Of a stretch of DNA of 57,500 nucleotides, positions 49,916 to 57,500 are shown one piece after another (position 1 is the stretch's first letter; each line of letters begins with the position of its first letter). The notes under the pieces are model-generated. The model was not told the origin of the DNA. It saw only the letters and a program-made list of their open reading frames with translations, and searched no databases. The position numbers and the translations under genes were made by a program. Source of the DNA: Symbiodinium natans (taxonomy: Eukaryota; Sar; Dinophyceae; Suessiales; Symbiodiniaceae); contig CAJNDS010000225.1 in the NCBI GenBank assembly GCA_905221605.1, forward strand, positions 887,501 through 945,000, in the 5' to 3' direction.

Positions 49916-50129
49916 TAATCTAAACCCGAAACCGCAGACCTAAACCCTAAATCCTAAACCCGAAACCCTAAACCCTAAACTCCAAAACCCTAAGAGCCCT
50001 AAACCCTAAACCCTATTCCTTGCTCCAGCTGCTGGCCCTCCGTCCATCGTTTCGCGTGAGCCACCCTCCAATGCTCTTCATGGTGTGACCTTGCGCTCGC
50101 ACCCTAATCCCAAACCATAAACTTCAAAT

Positions 50130-50235
50130 TGTTAGGGTTTAGGGTTTAGGGTTAGGGTTTAGGGTCTAGGGTCTAGGGTTTGGGGTTTAGGGTTTAGGGT
50201 TTAGGGTTTAGGGTTTAGTGCTTAGGGTTTAGGGT
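50130..50235. repeat. G-strand telomere-like tract
   Basis: TTTAGGG and TCTAGGG units before the next putative exon. Confidence 0.9.
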
Positions 50236-50261
50236 TAAACCACGAACCACGTATGTCGAAG

Positions 50262-50321
50262 TCCAAGCCTGGTCAGTCCTCAACCGCTGACGAGTTGTAC
50301 TGGGAGGGCGAAAAATATTAA
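50262..50321 (+). CDS. Putative terminal exon (hypothetical)
   Basis: Starts after TGTCGAAG and ends at TAA 50319-50321. Reads SKPGQSSTADELYWEGEKY. The upstream ATG (MSKSKPG) keeps the frame, so it could also be a micro-ORF. Confidence 0.45.
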   Translation, partial: SKPGQSSTADELYWEGEKY

Positions 50322-50654
50322 AAAGAGTCATCTTCAACACCTACACGGCTGCAACCCCGAAGCCCGTGTGCATGCAGAACCCTACAACCCCCGCCTCAAC
50401 CCTAAGTCTCTAAGTCCTGAACCCGAAGCCCTACACCCTACAACCTGAACCTTGAGATGCCCGTACCTAGCCAAGCTAGCAGCCCTCATGAAGTAGCTTC
50501 CTGAATGTCGGGGTGTTGGGCCTCCCTGGGTCCTCATGAGAATCTTGTAAGCCCTGAGCCAAAACAGCCCTTTAAATCCCTCAACCCTAAGCCCCTAAAT
50601 CCCTAAACCCCTTAAGCTCTAGATCACTAAATGCAGAAGTTGACATTTTCCCAG

Positions 50655-50711
50655 GGTGACACTGGGCCGAACTACTTGATCGCGGAGCGCCGTGGCCGCG
50701 ACCCGCCCCCG
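50655..50711 (+). CDS. Putative exon (hypothetical)
   Basis: 57 nt, 19 codons, phase 0/0, after a pyrimidine-rich TTTTCCCAG acceptor and before GTGCGC. Reads GDTGPNYLIAERRGRDPPP. C-strand before, G-strand after. Confidence 0.55.
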
Positions 50712-50724
50712 GTGCGCGCCCCAA

Positions 50725-50960
50725 GGGTTTTAGGGCTTCAGAGGGGCTTTGGGGATTTTAGGGTTTGAGGGCTTTTGGGTTTTAGGGTTTAGGGTTTTGG
50801 GGTTTTGGGGTTTTAGGGTTTTAGGGTTTTCGGGTTTTCGGGTTTTCGGGTTTTCGGGTTTTCGGGTTGTAGGGGCTCTGGGGATTTTAGGGTGTCATGG
50901 GGCTTTGGCGCTTCAGGGATGTAGGGGGGATTTGCGGTTTAGGGCTTTGGGGGGGGTGGG
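50725..50960. repeat. G-strand tract (GGGTTTTA, GGGTTTTC)
   Basis: Includes a homogeneous block of five GGGTTTTC octamers at 50825-50868. Confidence 0.9.
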
Positions 50961-51268
50961 GGGAGGTAGTAGGTTGTAGAGTCTGATGAGGCTTAAAGGG
51001 TTAGAGGGCCCTGAAGGTTCAGGGCTTAGGCTTGTAGGTTGAGGCCTCTCGTTGTGGCCTTTAGCACTAAAAGCCTGGAGGGTAAGGAATTGCCAAGGAT
51101 ATCCGATTGCAATCCTCGTATTCCCTTTATAGGCTACCCCAAATCCCACGACACCACTTCCCAATGAAGCAGGGGGTTTAGGGATAGGGCACTTGGGGTT
51201 GGTGTTGGGGTTTTTTTTCGGGTTCAAAGGATGGGGGCATCGTGGGGGAGGGCTCCTTGAGATTGAAG

Positions 51269-51336
51269 GATCGGGCTAGCAACCTCACCAACAACTTCTG
51301 TATCAAAGCCATGCAAAGCAGAAGACAGCCGCGCGA
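51269..51336 (+). CDS. Putative exon (hypothetical)
   Basis: After GATTGAAG, ending GA|GTGTAGGG. Reads DRASNLTNNFCIKAMQSRRQ then PR. Followed by G-strand repeat. No family. Confidence 0.45.
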
Positions 51337-51339
51337 GTG

Positions 51340-51440
51340 TAGGGTTCAGGGTTTGGGGTTTAGGGTTTAGTGTTTAGGGTTTAGGGTTTTCGGGTTTAGG
51401 GTTTAGGGTTTCGGGTTTAGGGTTTCGGGTTTCGGGTTTC
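51340..51440. repeat. G-strand tract with TTTCGGG variants
   Basis: TTTAGGG and TTTCGGG units starting at the donor of the preceding exon. Confidence 0.9.
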
Positions 51441-51747
51441 CGGTAGCATGTTGGAAGTCATGTGTCTGGAGCGTTGAGCGAATTGCACTTGTGGATGAAG
51501 TGGGTCGATGAGCAATGAGCGACAGCGGCGCGCGAACAGAGCCCAAGAACCCTAATGTCTACTTGGCTGTTGGGGGTGTTATCACAGTCAACAAGGAACC
51601 CTCACACCCAAGAAGAATTCCCCTAAACTCCTAAGCTGTCCCGAACCGCCCCAAGTCCCCTAAAGACCCTAATCCCTTAAACCCTAAGCCCCATCCCAAA
51701 TCCCTTAAACCCTCTTGGGGGGGGGGGGGGGGCCGGACACGCGGCAG

Positions 51748-51792
51748 GCTGGAAGCACGATGCTCGTGCCCGGCGTGACTCCCAGCTCTTAG
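51748..51792 (+). CDS. Putative short terminal exon
   Basis: Starts after CGCGGCAG (AG|G) and ends at TAG. Reads AGSTMLVPGVTPSS. Preceded by a G18 run and C-strand repeat. Short, so tentative. Confidence 0.35.
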   Translation, partial: AGSTMLVPGVTPSS

Positions 51793-52196
51793 TTCCTAAA
51801 TCTCTCAACATATGGCTATTTCGGGTTTAGGGGTATTTAGGGCTGAGGGGCATTTCGAGTTTAGGGTGATTAGGGTTTATAGGGTTTGCATGGATTTCGC
51901 GGGATTTCGGGTGTAGGGCTGAAAGAAAGGGATTAAGAGGTTTAGGGAATGCAGAGTACGTAGAGGATTTAGGGGTAGTTTGGGGGTTGCTGTTGCTGCT
52001 CTTGGTCTGAGGTGCTGCAGGCCACCACCAACACGGCCCCCCCAAACTGAGTCCAGAGTTTTTATGTTTTAAGGTTTAGCGTTTAGGGTTTAGGGCTTAG
52101 GCTAAAAAGCCGATGACAGGGTTCAGGGTGTAAGGTCAAGGGGTGCTTTGCATGTAGGTTTTAGGGTTGAGCGTCGGGAAGTGCGTAAGCCATCTG

Positions 52197-52289
52197 AGTA
52201 GTTCTCCAAATGAGGGTCCTGTTTGGGGTATACTAGTACGGCACCCTTATGATACGGATGCAAAAGGGACCCCCGTTCTAGAGAACTAC
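52197..52289. mobile_element. Hairpin MITE, family 4-like
   Basis: 'gtagttctccaaatgagggt' pairs imperfectly with 'acccccgttctagagaacta'. About 93 bp; a TACTAGTA palindrome lies near the centre. Confidence 0.65.
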
Positions 52290-52752
52290 CCATCTGTCTG
52301 CCGTCAGCTTAGTCCTCCATGGCATACATACTGGAGACTAAAAACCCAGACCCTCAGAGGCATTCTGATTTTTATCTGATTGGCTCGAAGTTGTGCTCAG
52401 CCCGCCAATTTTGCTCGGCACACGTTAGCGGAAACTCTTGCGCAATCTTTCAGATTCAGGGCTTTAGGGCGCTGCAGCCCCTTTCGCCCCCGCCACAAAT
52501 CGCGCGGCTCCCTCGGTCCCCCCAACCTAAATCCCCCAAACCCTGAACCCCCGGAAACCCCAAATCACGAAGTCCCGACGCCTTCATCCCCTAAGTCCTG
52601 AAACCCACACCCTTAGGGTGTAGGGGCCAGCCCTGAACCCCAAACCCTCTAAGCACCCCAAATCCTCCAAAGCCCTCTAAACCCCGCCAAGGCCCTGCAA
52701 ACGTCCCCTAAACCCCCTAAAGCCCTCCAAACCTGGTAAACCTTCAATCAAG

Positions 52753-52832
52753 GAGTGCTCAGCCCCACTAGCGAGCTGATGTCAAGCATGCGCCGACCTC
52801 GGCGAAAGGGGGGCTGTGGGAAGACTTTGCGA
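52753..52832 (+). CDS. Putative basic exon
   Basis: After CAATCAAG (AG|G), ending CGA|GTGTAGGG. Reads VLSPTSELMSSMRRPRRKGG then CGKTL. C-strand before, G-strand after. Read-through would stop at TAG two codons later. Confidence 0.45.
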
Positions 52833-53020
52833 GTGTAGGGTTGATAGGGTTGATAGGGTTTCAGGGTTTAGGGTTTAGTCAGGGTTAGAGGTTTCAGAGG
52901 GTTCAGAGCTTAGGGGGTTTAGGGCTTAGGGTTTAGGGGGTTCATCGGGTTCAGCGGGTTTCGAGGGTTTAAATGGTTTAGGGTTTTTCGGATTAATAGG
53001 GTCTAGAGGGTTTAGGGCTT
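52833..53020. repeat. Decayed G-strand tract
   Basis: GGGTTGATA, GGGTTCAG and GGGTTTAG variants. Confidence 0.75.
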
Positions 53021-53037
53021 TTTCGAGGCTTCGACTG

Positions 53038-53107
53038 ATGAGGTTGGAAATGTTGCATGTCCCGAAGCTTGAGGAGCCTGGGCTTGTAGCGCTCTGGCCA
53101 GCGACAG
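53038..53107 (+). CDS. Putative exon with ATG
   Basis: ATG 53038 opens MRLEMLHVPKLEEPGLVALW then PAT, ending G|GTACTC. Could be a first exon. No family. Confidence 0.4.
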
Positions 53108-53409
53108 GTACTCCCCGCGTTACGCGCGCCCGATGACGCGCGGCTAGCAGCAGCAGTCTACACTTCTGTTCAGGAGAAGCCGTAAATCCGAAAGCGGCTA
53201 TGACCGAAACCTCACAACCCTAAACCCTAAAACCCGAAAACCCCAACACCCCAAAGCCCTGAACCCCCAAATCAAACCAGAAAACCCCGAAAGCTCAACT
53301 ACTTACCGAAGGATCGGTTGGAGAGGTCTTAGGTTTTGTGGGGCCTTGCGAGTTGGTGTTCTAGGATCTTCTGAAGCTGGGTGTGTCGGGGTTTTGGTTT
53401 AGGGAAGAT

Positions 53410-53515
53410 CAGAGGTCAGGGTTTAAGGTTTTCAGGGTTAAAGGTTTTCAGGGTTTAAGGTTTTCAGGGTTTAAGGTTTTCAGGGTTAAAGGTTCTCAGG
53501 GTTTAGGGTTCAGGG
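53410..53515. repeat. ~19 bp tandem repeat of G-strand type
   Basis: 'ggttttcagggttaaa' and 'ggttttcagggtttaa' recur about five times. Confidence 0.9.
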
Positions 53516-53538
53516 TTTGGAGTTCAGGTTTTGAATAG

Positions 53539-53633
53539 GGACGAAGCTTTCCTGAAAGGAGAGGTGTTCCCCCCGGAGCTGTCTTCGACCGTTCAGGCGA
53601 CACCCATGCCGGAAGCCCCCCAGACCCCGATGA
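53539..53633 (+). CDS. Putative exon (hypothetical)
   Basis: After TTGAATAG (AG|G), ending ATGA|GTAGGG. Reads DEAFLKGEVFPPELSSTVQA then TPMPEAPQTPM. Pro/Ser-rich second half. The same open frame continues through repeat to 53923, so the end is inferred from the donor. Confidence 0.5.
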
Positions 53634-53730
53634 GTAGGGGAGCTTCAAACCCTAAACCCACAATAGACTCTAAACCCTTAAACCCTAAACCCCGAAACCC
53701 AAAACCTCAGACCCTTACACCCTATCCAAG

Positions 53731-53821
53731 CCTGCGAGATGTCTGCAGACAGCTCATGAGTTTCCACTCGTGCGCCTTGTGGAAGCGGAACGCCTCCGAA
53801 ACCTGCCAAACAGGCACGGAG
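53731..53821 (+). CDS. Putative Cys/Trp-containing exon
   Basis: After CTATCCAAG or the AG 8 bp later, ending GAG|GTCCGCC. Reads LRDVCRQLMSFHSCALWKRN then ASETCQTGTE. Probably the same gene as 53539 (inference). Confidence 0.5.
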
Positions 53822-54241
53822 GTCCGCCGGAGATTTTTTTACTCTGCCAGGAGGCCCCCAGAACTCCTGAACCCGAAGCTTTCAACCCCCAGGGCTTTCA
53901 TGCCCCAAATCCCTAAGCCCTAAACCCAAGCAATAGAACACCTCAGCGCCTAAATGCCTAGATCCGCAGCTCCCAAACCCCAAGCCCCCCGAAATACAGC
54001 TGGGGGGGTGATCTAAACGATTCTGGGCCATGTCGGGTAGCCGAATCTATGCGGAATCTACTTTACAAGGTTTAGGGTGGCTGAAACCCCAAACCCGAAA
54101 CAAAGCCACAGAGGCTGGGTTTTGGAGTACCAGACGTCAATACTTTTTTGGTTCTGGGTTCCCGTTAGAGCTACTTTTACGTAGAAAGTACATACTCGTT
54201 TCCAGGGTCTCACTCCAAAGTAGGGTAGGGCTTCGGCTGAG

Positions 54242-54362
54242 AACGTCGAAGAAGGCCGCCCGAGTTCAGATCAGCCCCCGCTTGCTGCCACTGGGTCTGT
54301 CCCGTCGTCTGGCGAAGCCAGTATGAAGTTTCCAAGGCCCTCGGGCGATCGAACAGGATGCG
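54242..54362 (+). CDS. Strong putative exon (hypothetical)
   Basis: 40 codons plus one base between CGGCTGAG and G|GTTTAGGG. Reads NVEEGRPSSDQPPLAATGSV then PSSGEASMKFPRPSGDRTGC. A competing frame ends at TGA 54324-54326. G-strand repeat follows. Confidence 0.5.
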
Positions 54363-54777
54363 GTTTAGGGTTTTGGGGTTTAGGTCAATCCTACACCCTC
54401 TTAAACGTTGGAGGATTTCGAACCAGGGGGTCGACGTTTCTAGGGGCTGAGTGGTTTCGGGTTTTGGGGGTTTAGGGTGGCTGGGCTTGTGCTGCTTCGC
54501 ATTGGTAGCTTGTGGCATTGTGGCACTTGACTTCTTCCTTGGGCCAAGTTTCGTAAGCCCTAAACCCTAAACCTGCTTTTCTCAGGACTTGCATCTTGCG
54601 CAGTTTCCCTAAACCTGACCTCGAGAAACCACCCCAAATCGTGTCCCCAGGCCCCATAAGGCTTAAACCTCATATGAGGTGTGTTACAAATCAGGACTCC
54701 ATTGCCCGGTAGAAGGCGCTCCCTCGCTCCCCATCACCCCGCTGCGCTCCACCCCCCTCCAGAAAAGGGTACCCAAA

Positions 54778-55456
54778 CCCTGAAACGCTAAAGCCAATGC
54801 CCTAAAACCCTGCAACGAACCCTGGTACACCCCAAACCAAAACTCTAAACCCTAAGCACCCTAAACCAAACCCCCAAACCCCAAACCCCAAACCCCAAAC
54901 CCCAAACCCCAAACCCCAAACCCCAAACCCCAAACCCCAAACCAAAACTCTGAACCCTAAGCACCCCAAACCCCAAACCCCAAACCCCAAACCCCAAACC
55001 CCAAACCCCAAACCCCAAACCCCAAACCCCAAACCCCAAACCCCAAACCCCAACCCCAAACCCCCAACCCCAAACCCCAAACCCCAAACCCCAAACCCCA
55101 AACCCCAAACCCCAAACCCCAAACCCCAAACCCCAAACCCCAAACCCCAAACCCCAAACCCCAAACCCCAAACCCCAAACCCCAAACCCCAAACCCCAAA
55201 CCCCAAACCCCAAACCCCAAACCCCAAACCCCAAACCCCCAACCCCAAACCCCAAACCCCACAAACCCCAAACCCCAAACCCCAAACCCCAAACCCCAAA
55301 CCCCAAACCCCAAACCCCAAACCCCAAACCCCAAACCCCAAAACCCCAAACCCCAAACCCCAAACCCCAAACCCCAAACCCCAAACCCCAAACCCCAAAC
55401 CCCAAACCCCAAACCCCAAACCCCAAACCCCAAACCCCAAACCCCAAACCCCAAAC
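54778..55456. repeat. (CCCCAAA)n array with internal duplication
   Basis: About 80 nearly perfect CCCCAAA heptamers from 54870. The phrase 'ccaaaccaaaactct' followed by 'aaccctaagcacc' occurs at about 54834 and 54940, showing a ~105 bp block duplication. Three long Gly/Phe/Trp minus ORFs here are artefacts. Confidence 0.97.
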
Positions 55457-55467
55457 CTTAACTAAAG

Positions 55468-55524
55468 GCCGAACCGTCGCCAAGCATGTCCTCCAGAAAC
55501 TCCTGCAGCTTTGTGGCCCCAAAG
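55468..55524 (+). CDS. Strong putative exon (hypothetical)
   Basis: Two bases, 18 codons and one base between ACTAAAG (AG|G) and G|GTTTGG. Reads RTVAKHVLQKLLQLCGPK, an amphipathic helix. The (CCCCAAA)n array ends just before it and a TTTAGGG array starts after it. Confidence 0.55.
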
Positions 55525-55559
55525 GTTTGGGGTGTAGGAAGCAAGCCTTGGGGCCTTAG

Positions 55560-55665
55560 GGTGCAAGGTTTAGGGTTTAGGGTTTAGGGTTTAGGGTTTA
55601 GGGTTTAGGGTTTAGGGGTTTAGGGTTCAGGGTTTAGGGTTTAGGGTTTAGGGTTAAGGGTTAAG
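55560..55665. repeat. G-strand telomere-like array
   Basis: TTTAGGG run with GTTAAGG variants at its end. Confidence 0.95.
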
Positions 55666-55884
55666 GGTTCAGGGGCCCAAGCCCGAAAGGCCTCTGCCCA
55701 CGCACAACAACTTCAGCCCTTAACCCCTGAGCTCCTACACACCTAACCTCTAGACCTCTAGGCCCCTGGACCCCTAGACCTCTAGACCCCTAGACCCCTT
55801 AAGCCTAAACCCCTATAAGCCCCCAAGCCCCCCCACCGCTCAACCCCACACCCTCAGACCCGGACGCCAGCCGAGTGAGGGGCC

Positions 55885-55963
55885 ATGGAGCCCTTCGATG
55901 GCGTCGTGGTCGCAGCGCCCAAGGCGGCACCGCGCCCGAGAGCTTGGGCGTTCCCTGGCTCAG
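55885..55963 (+). CDS. Putative first exon (hypothetical)
   Basis: GGGGCCATGGAG is a good start context. Reads MEPFDGVVVAAPKAAPRPRA then WAFPGS, ending CTCAG|GTTTAGGG. The donor lies in the first unit of a long TTTAGGG array. Could mark the 5' end of a gene continuing to the right. Confidence 0.55.
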
Positions 55964-56145
55964 GTTTAGGGTTTAGGGTTTAGGGTTTAGGGTTTAGGGC
56001 TTAGGGTTTAGGGTTTAGGGTTTAGGGTTTAGGGTTTAGGGTTTAGGGTTTAGGGTTTAGGATATAGGGTTTAGGGTTTAGGGTTTAGGGTTTAGGGTTT
56101 AGGATATAGGGTTTAGGGTTTAGGGTTTAGGGTTTAGGGCTCAGG
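55964..56145. repeat. G-strand telomere-like array
   Basis: About 24 TTTAGGG units with two copies of a GGATATA variant ~50 bp apart. Confidence 0.95.
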
Positions 56146-56279
56146 TCATTGCCCCTTTTTAAAGCCCCTGAGCTCCCAAAACCTCAGCCCCAACCCTTAG
56201 GCCTTAAGACCTAAACCCTAAGCCCTAAGTCCTACGGGGGCGGTGCCTGGCTTAGGGCTTCGGCTTGAGCGTTTCAGGT

Positions 56280-56700
56280 GGGCCCTACACCCTAAAGACC
56301 CTCAAAGCCCTAAAAACCCTAAAAACCCTAAAAGCCCTAAAAGCCCTAAATGCCTTAAAGCCTTAGAACAGTCCTAAAAGGCCCTAACAGCCCTAAACCC
56401 GTAAACCCGAAGCCTTAAACCCTGACGGAGACCCAGGCGATGTGCCGCGGTCGGGCTGGCGCTTGTTTTGGGCGGCTTTTCTCAACTTGGGCGGGGGGGG
56501 GGGGCGGGCGGATTCCGGCCTCGAGAGCGTGGGTTTAGGGTTTTACGGCTTAGGGTTTAAGGGTGTAGGGTGTAGGGTTGCAGGGTTTAGGGTTTAATTC
56601 GGGTTTAGGGTTCGGAGGTTGAGGAAGGCTTCGGGGTGTTAACATATTCTTCGAAATGGAGGTATCCCAACACCAGGGGTTTTGGGGTTGGCTCTTCTGC
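56280..56700. other. C-strand tract, possible exon, G-strand tract
   Basis: A C-strand octamer tract at 56290-56425 is followed by a GC-rich island after CCCAG (56438 onward, one frame AMCRGRAGACFGRLFSTWA), a G11 run and a G-strand tract at 56535-56615. The exon is only suggested. Confidence 0.4.
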
Positions 56701-56741
56701 TTTGTCTAATTCTTTTGTTTTGGGTCGATGAGAGGGTTTCT

Positions 56742-56862
56742 TTGGGACGTTCCCCGTTATTCTAACAGTCCTTAGCAGTCCTTAACAGTCCTTAATAGGG
56801 ATTATCATAGGGGGTACTATAATCCCTGTTAAGGACTGTTAGTATAAGGGGGAACATCCCAA
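56742..56862. mobile_element. Hairpin MITE family 3, intact copy
   Basis: 'ttgggacgttcccc' at the left against 'ggggaacatcccaa' at the right, with paired 'taacagtccttaacag/ctgttaaggactgtta' inside. An extra 'agcagtcctt' step in the left arm makes it longer than 25738-25841. Confidence 0.9.
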
Positions 56863-57029
56863 GGGTTTCTTGTTTGGAGTCACTCTTGTTCCTTTTTTGT
56901 TTTGGGGGGGGAGGGGCTTAGCTGGTTGCAATTGCCGGGGGCCATCGACTCTGTCCCTAAACCACTCAACCCTCCTCAAACCCCCCTTAAGCCTTTAAGC
57001 CCCCAAGCGAGCCCCCTCAACCGGGTTTA

Positions 57030-57170
57030 GAACCCTGAACCTTAAACCCTAAACCCCAAACCCTAAACACGAACCCTAAACCCTAACCCTAAACCCTAAA
57101 CCCTAAACCCTAAACCCTAAACCCTAAACCCTAAACCCTAAACCCTAAACCCTAAGCCCTAAGCCCTAAG
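57030..57170. repeat. C-strand telomere-like array
   Basis: CCCTAAA run ending in CCCTAAG units. From 57170 to 57500 sequence is C-rich and decayed, with no exon supported. Confidence 0.95.
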
Positions 57171-57500
57171 CCCTCGACCCTCACATTCCCAAACCTCGAA
57201 GCTCCGAAACCCTCGGCCTCCGACCACTAAACAGGCCCTCGAACTTCCGCGCCCCCCTCCCCTCCTCCTCCCAAACGACCGTTAAACCCCCAAGCTCTCA
57301 AACCTTCGAGCTCAAGCCTCTAATGCCCTAAGCCATCAAAGCCCTCAAACCCTAAGACCCGAAACCCCAGTCCAACAAACCCTTTGAACTCCAAACCCTT
57401 TAAGCTTTCAACCCCGCAGCCTAAACCCGCTCAACCCCTGAATCCCTCTAGTGCCTAAACCCTACATCCTAAGCCCTTAAACCCTAAACCCTACACCCCT

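Noticed and set aside
54802-55522. Long minus-strand ORFs of Gly/Phe/Trp/Leu repeats (165-225 codons)
   Set aside because: They translate the (CCCCAAA)n array; a 7-nt unit leaves all frames open. No coding evidence.
1-57500. True chromosome end (telomere)
   Set aside because: Tracts occur on both strands throughout, separated by unique DNA and genes. They are interstitial.
1-57500. CRISPR array, rRNA or tRNA genes
   Set aside because: The direct repeats are telomere-like or minisatellite without spacer structure; no rRNA or tRNA signature was recognised by eye.
1-57500. Dinoflagellate spliced-leader relic upstream of genes
   Set aside because: I looked for the TTTTGGCTCAAG core and did not see it; absence by eye is not proof.

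Overview
The window looks like nuclear DNA of a eukaryotic alga, most likely a dinoflagellate (inference). The evidence is: thousands of bases of intact and decayed Arabidopsis-type telomere repeat (TTTAGGG/CCCTAAA) scattered along the whole length rather than at one end; short GC-rich protein-coding islands with plausible GT-AG or GC-AG boundaries, often AG|G at the acceptor; every supportable coding island on the + strand, as expected for unidirectional gene clusters; and an IS1595/Merlin-type transposase plus a LAGLIDADG protein, families I associate with dinoflagellate genomes. No bacterial gene structure, rRNA, tRNA or CRISPR array was recognised.

Layout. 1-6.9 kb: small putative exons embedded in telomere-like tracts. 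7.2-7.9 kb: a J-domain (DnaJ-type) gene whose intron holds TTTAGGG repeats. 8.06-9.13 kb: a three-exon gene of unknown function. 9.4-14.0 kb: coiled-coil/basic exons and further short exons in repeat. 15.1-16.6 kb: an acidic terminal exon, then an intact two-motif LAGLIDADG ORF. 18-31.3 kb: many short exons, including an ankyrin-repeat gene spread over about 21.2-26.5 kb. 31.4-41 kb: an island almost free of telomere repeat, made of hairpin MITEs, a fold-back element with minisatellite arms, AT-rich dispersed repeats, and a ~4.2 kb transposon carrying both a spliced P-loop (SF3-helicase-like) gene and an IS1595/Merlin-type transposase between inverted repeats. 41-57.5 kb: again short exons in repeat, with several MITE copies and a ~600 bp (CCCCAAA)n array.

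The most interesting pattern is a polarity rule. Coding islands tend to have C-strand repeat (CCCTAAA) before them and G-strand repeat (TTTAGGG) after them on the coding strand. Introns would therefore begin with UUUAGGG and end with CCCUAAA, so each could fold on itself and bring its splice sites together. The donor GT is often the GT of the repeat itself (GTTTAGGG). Most exons are called from open frame, splice-site phase and composition only. They are hypotheses, and many cannot yet be assigned to a particular gene.
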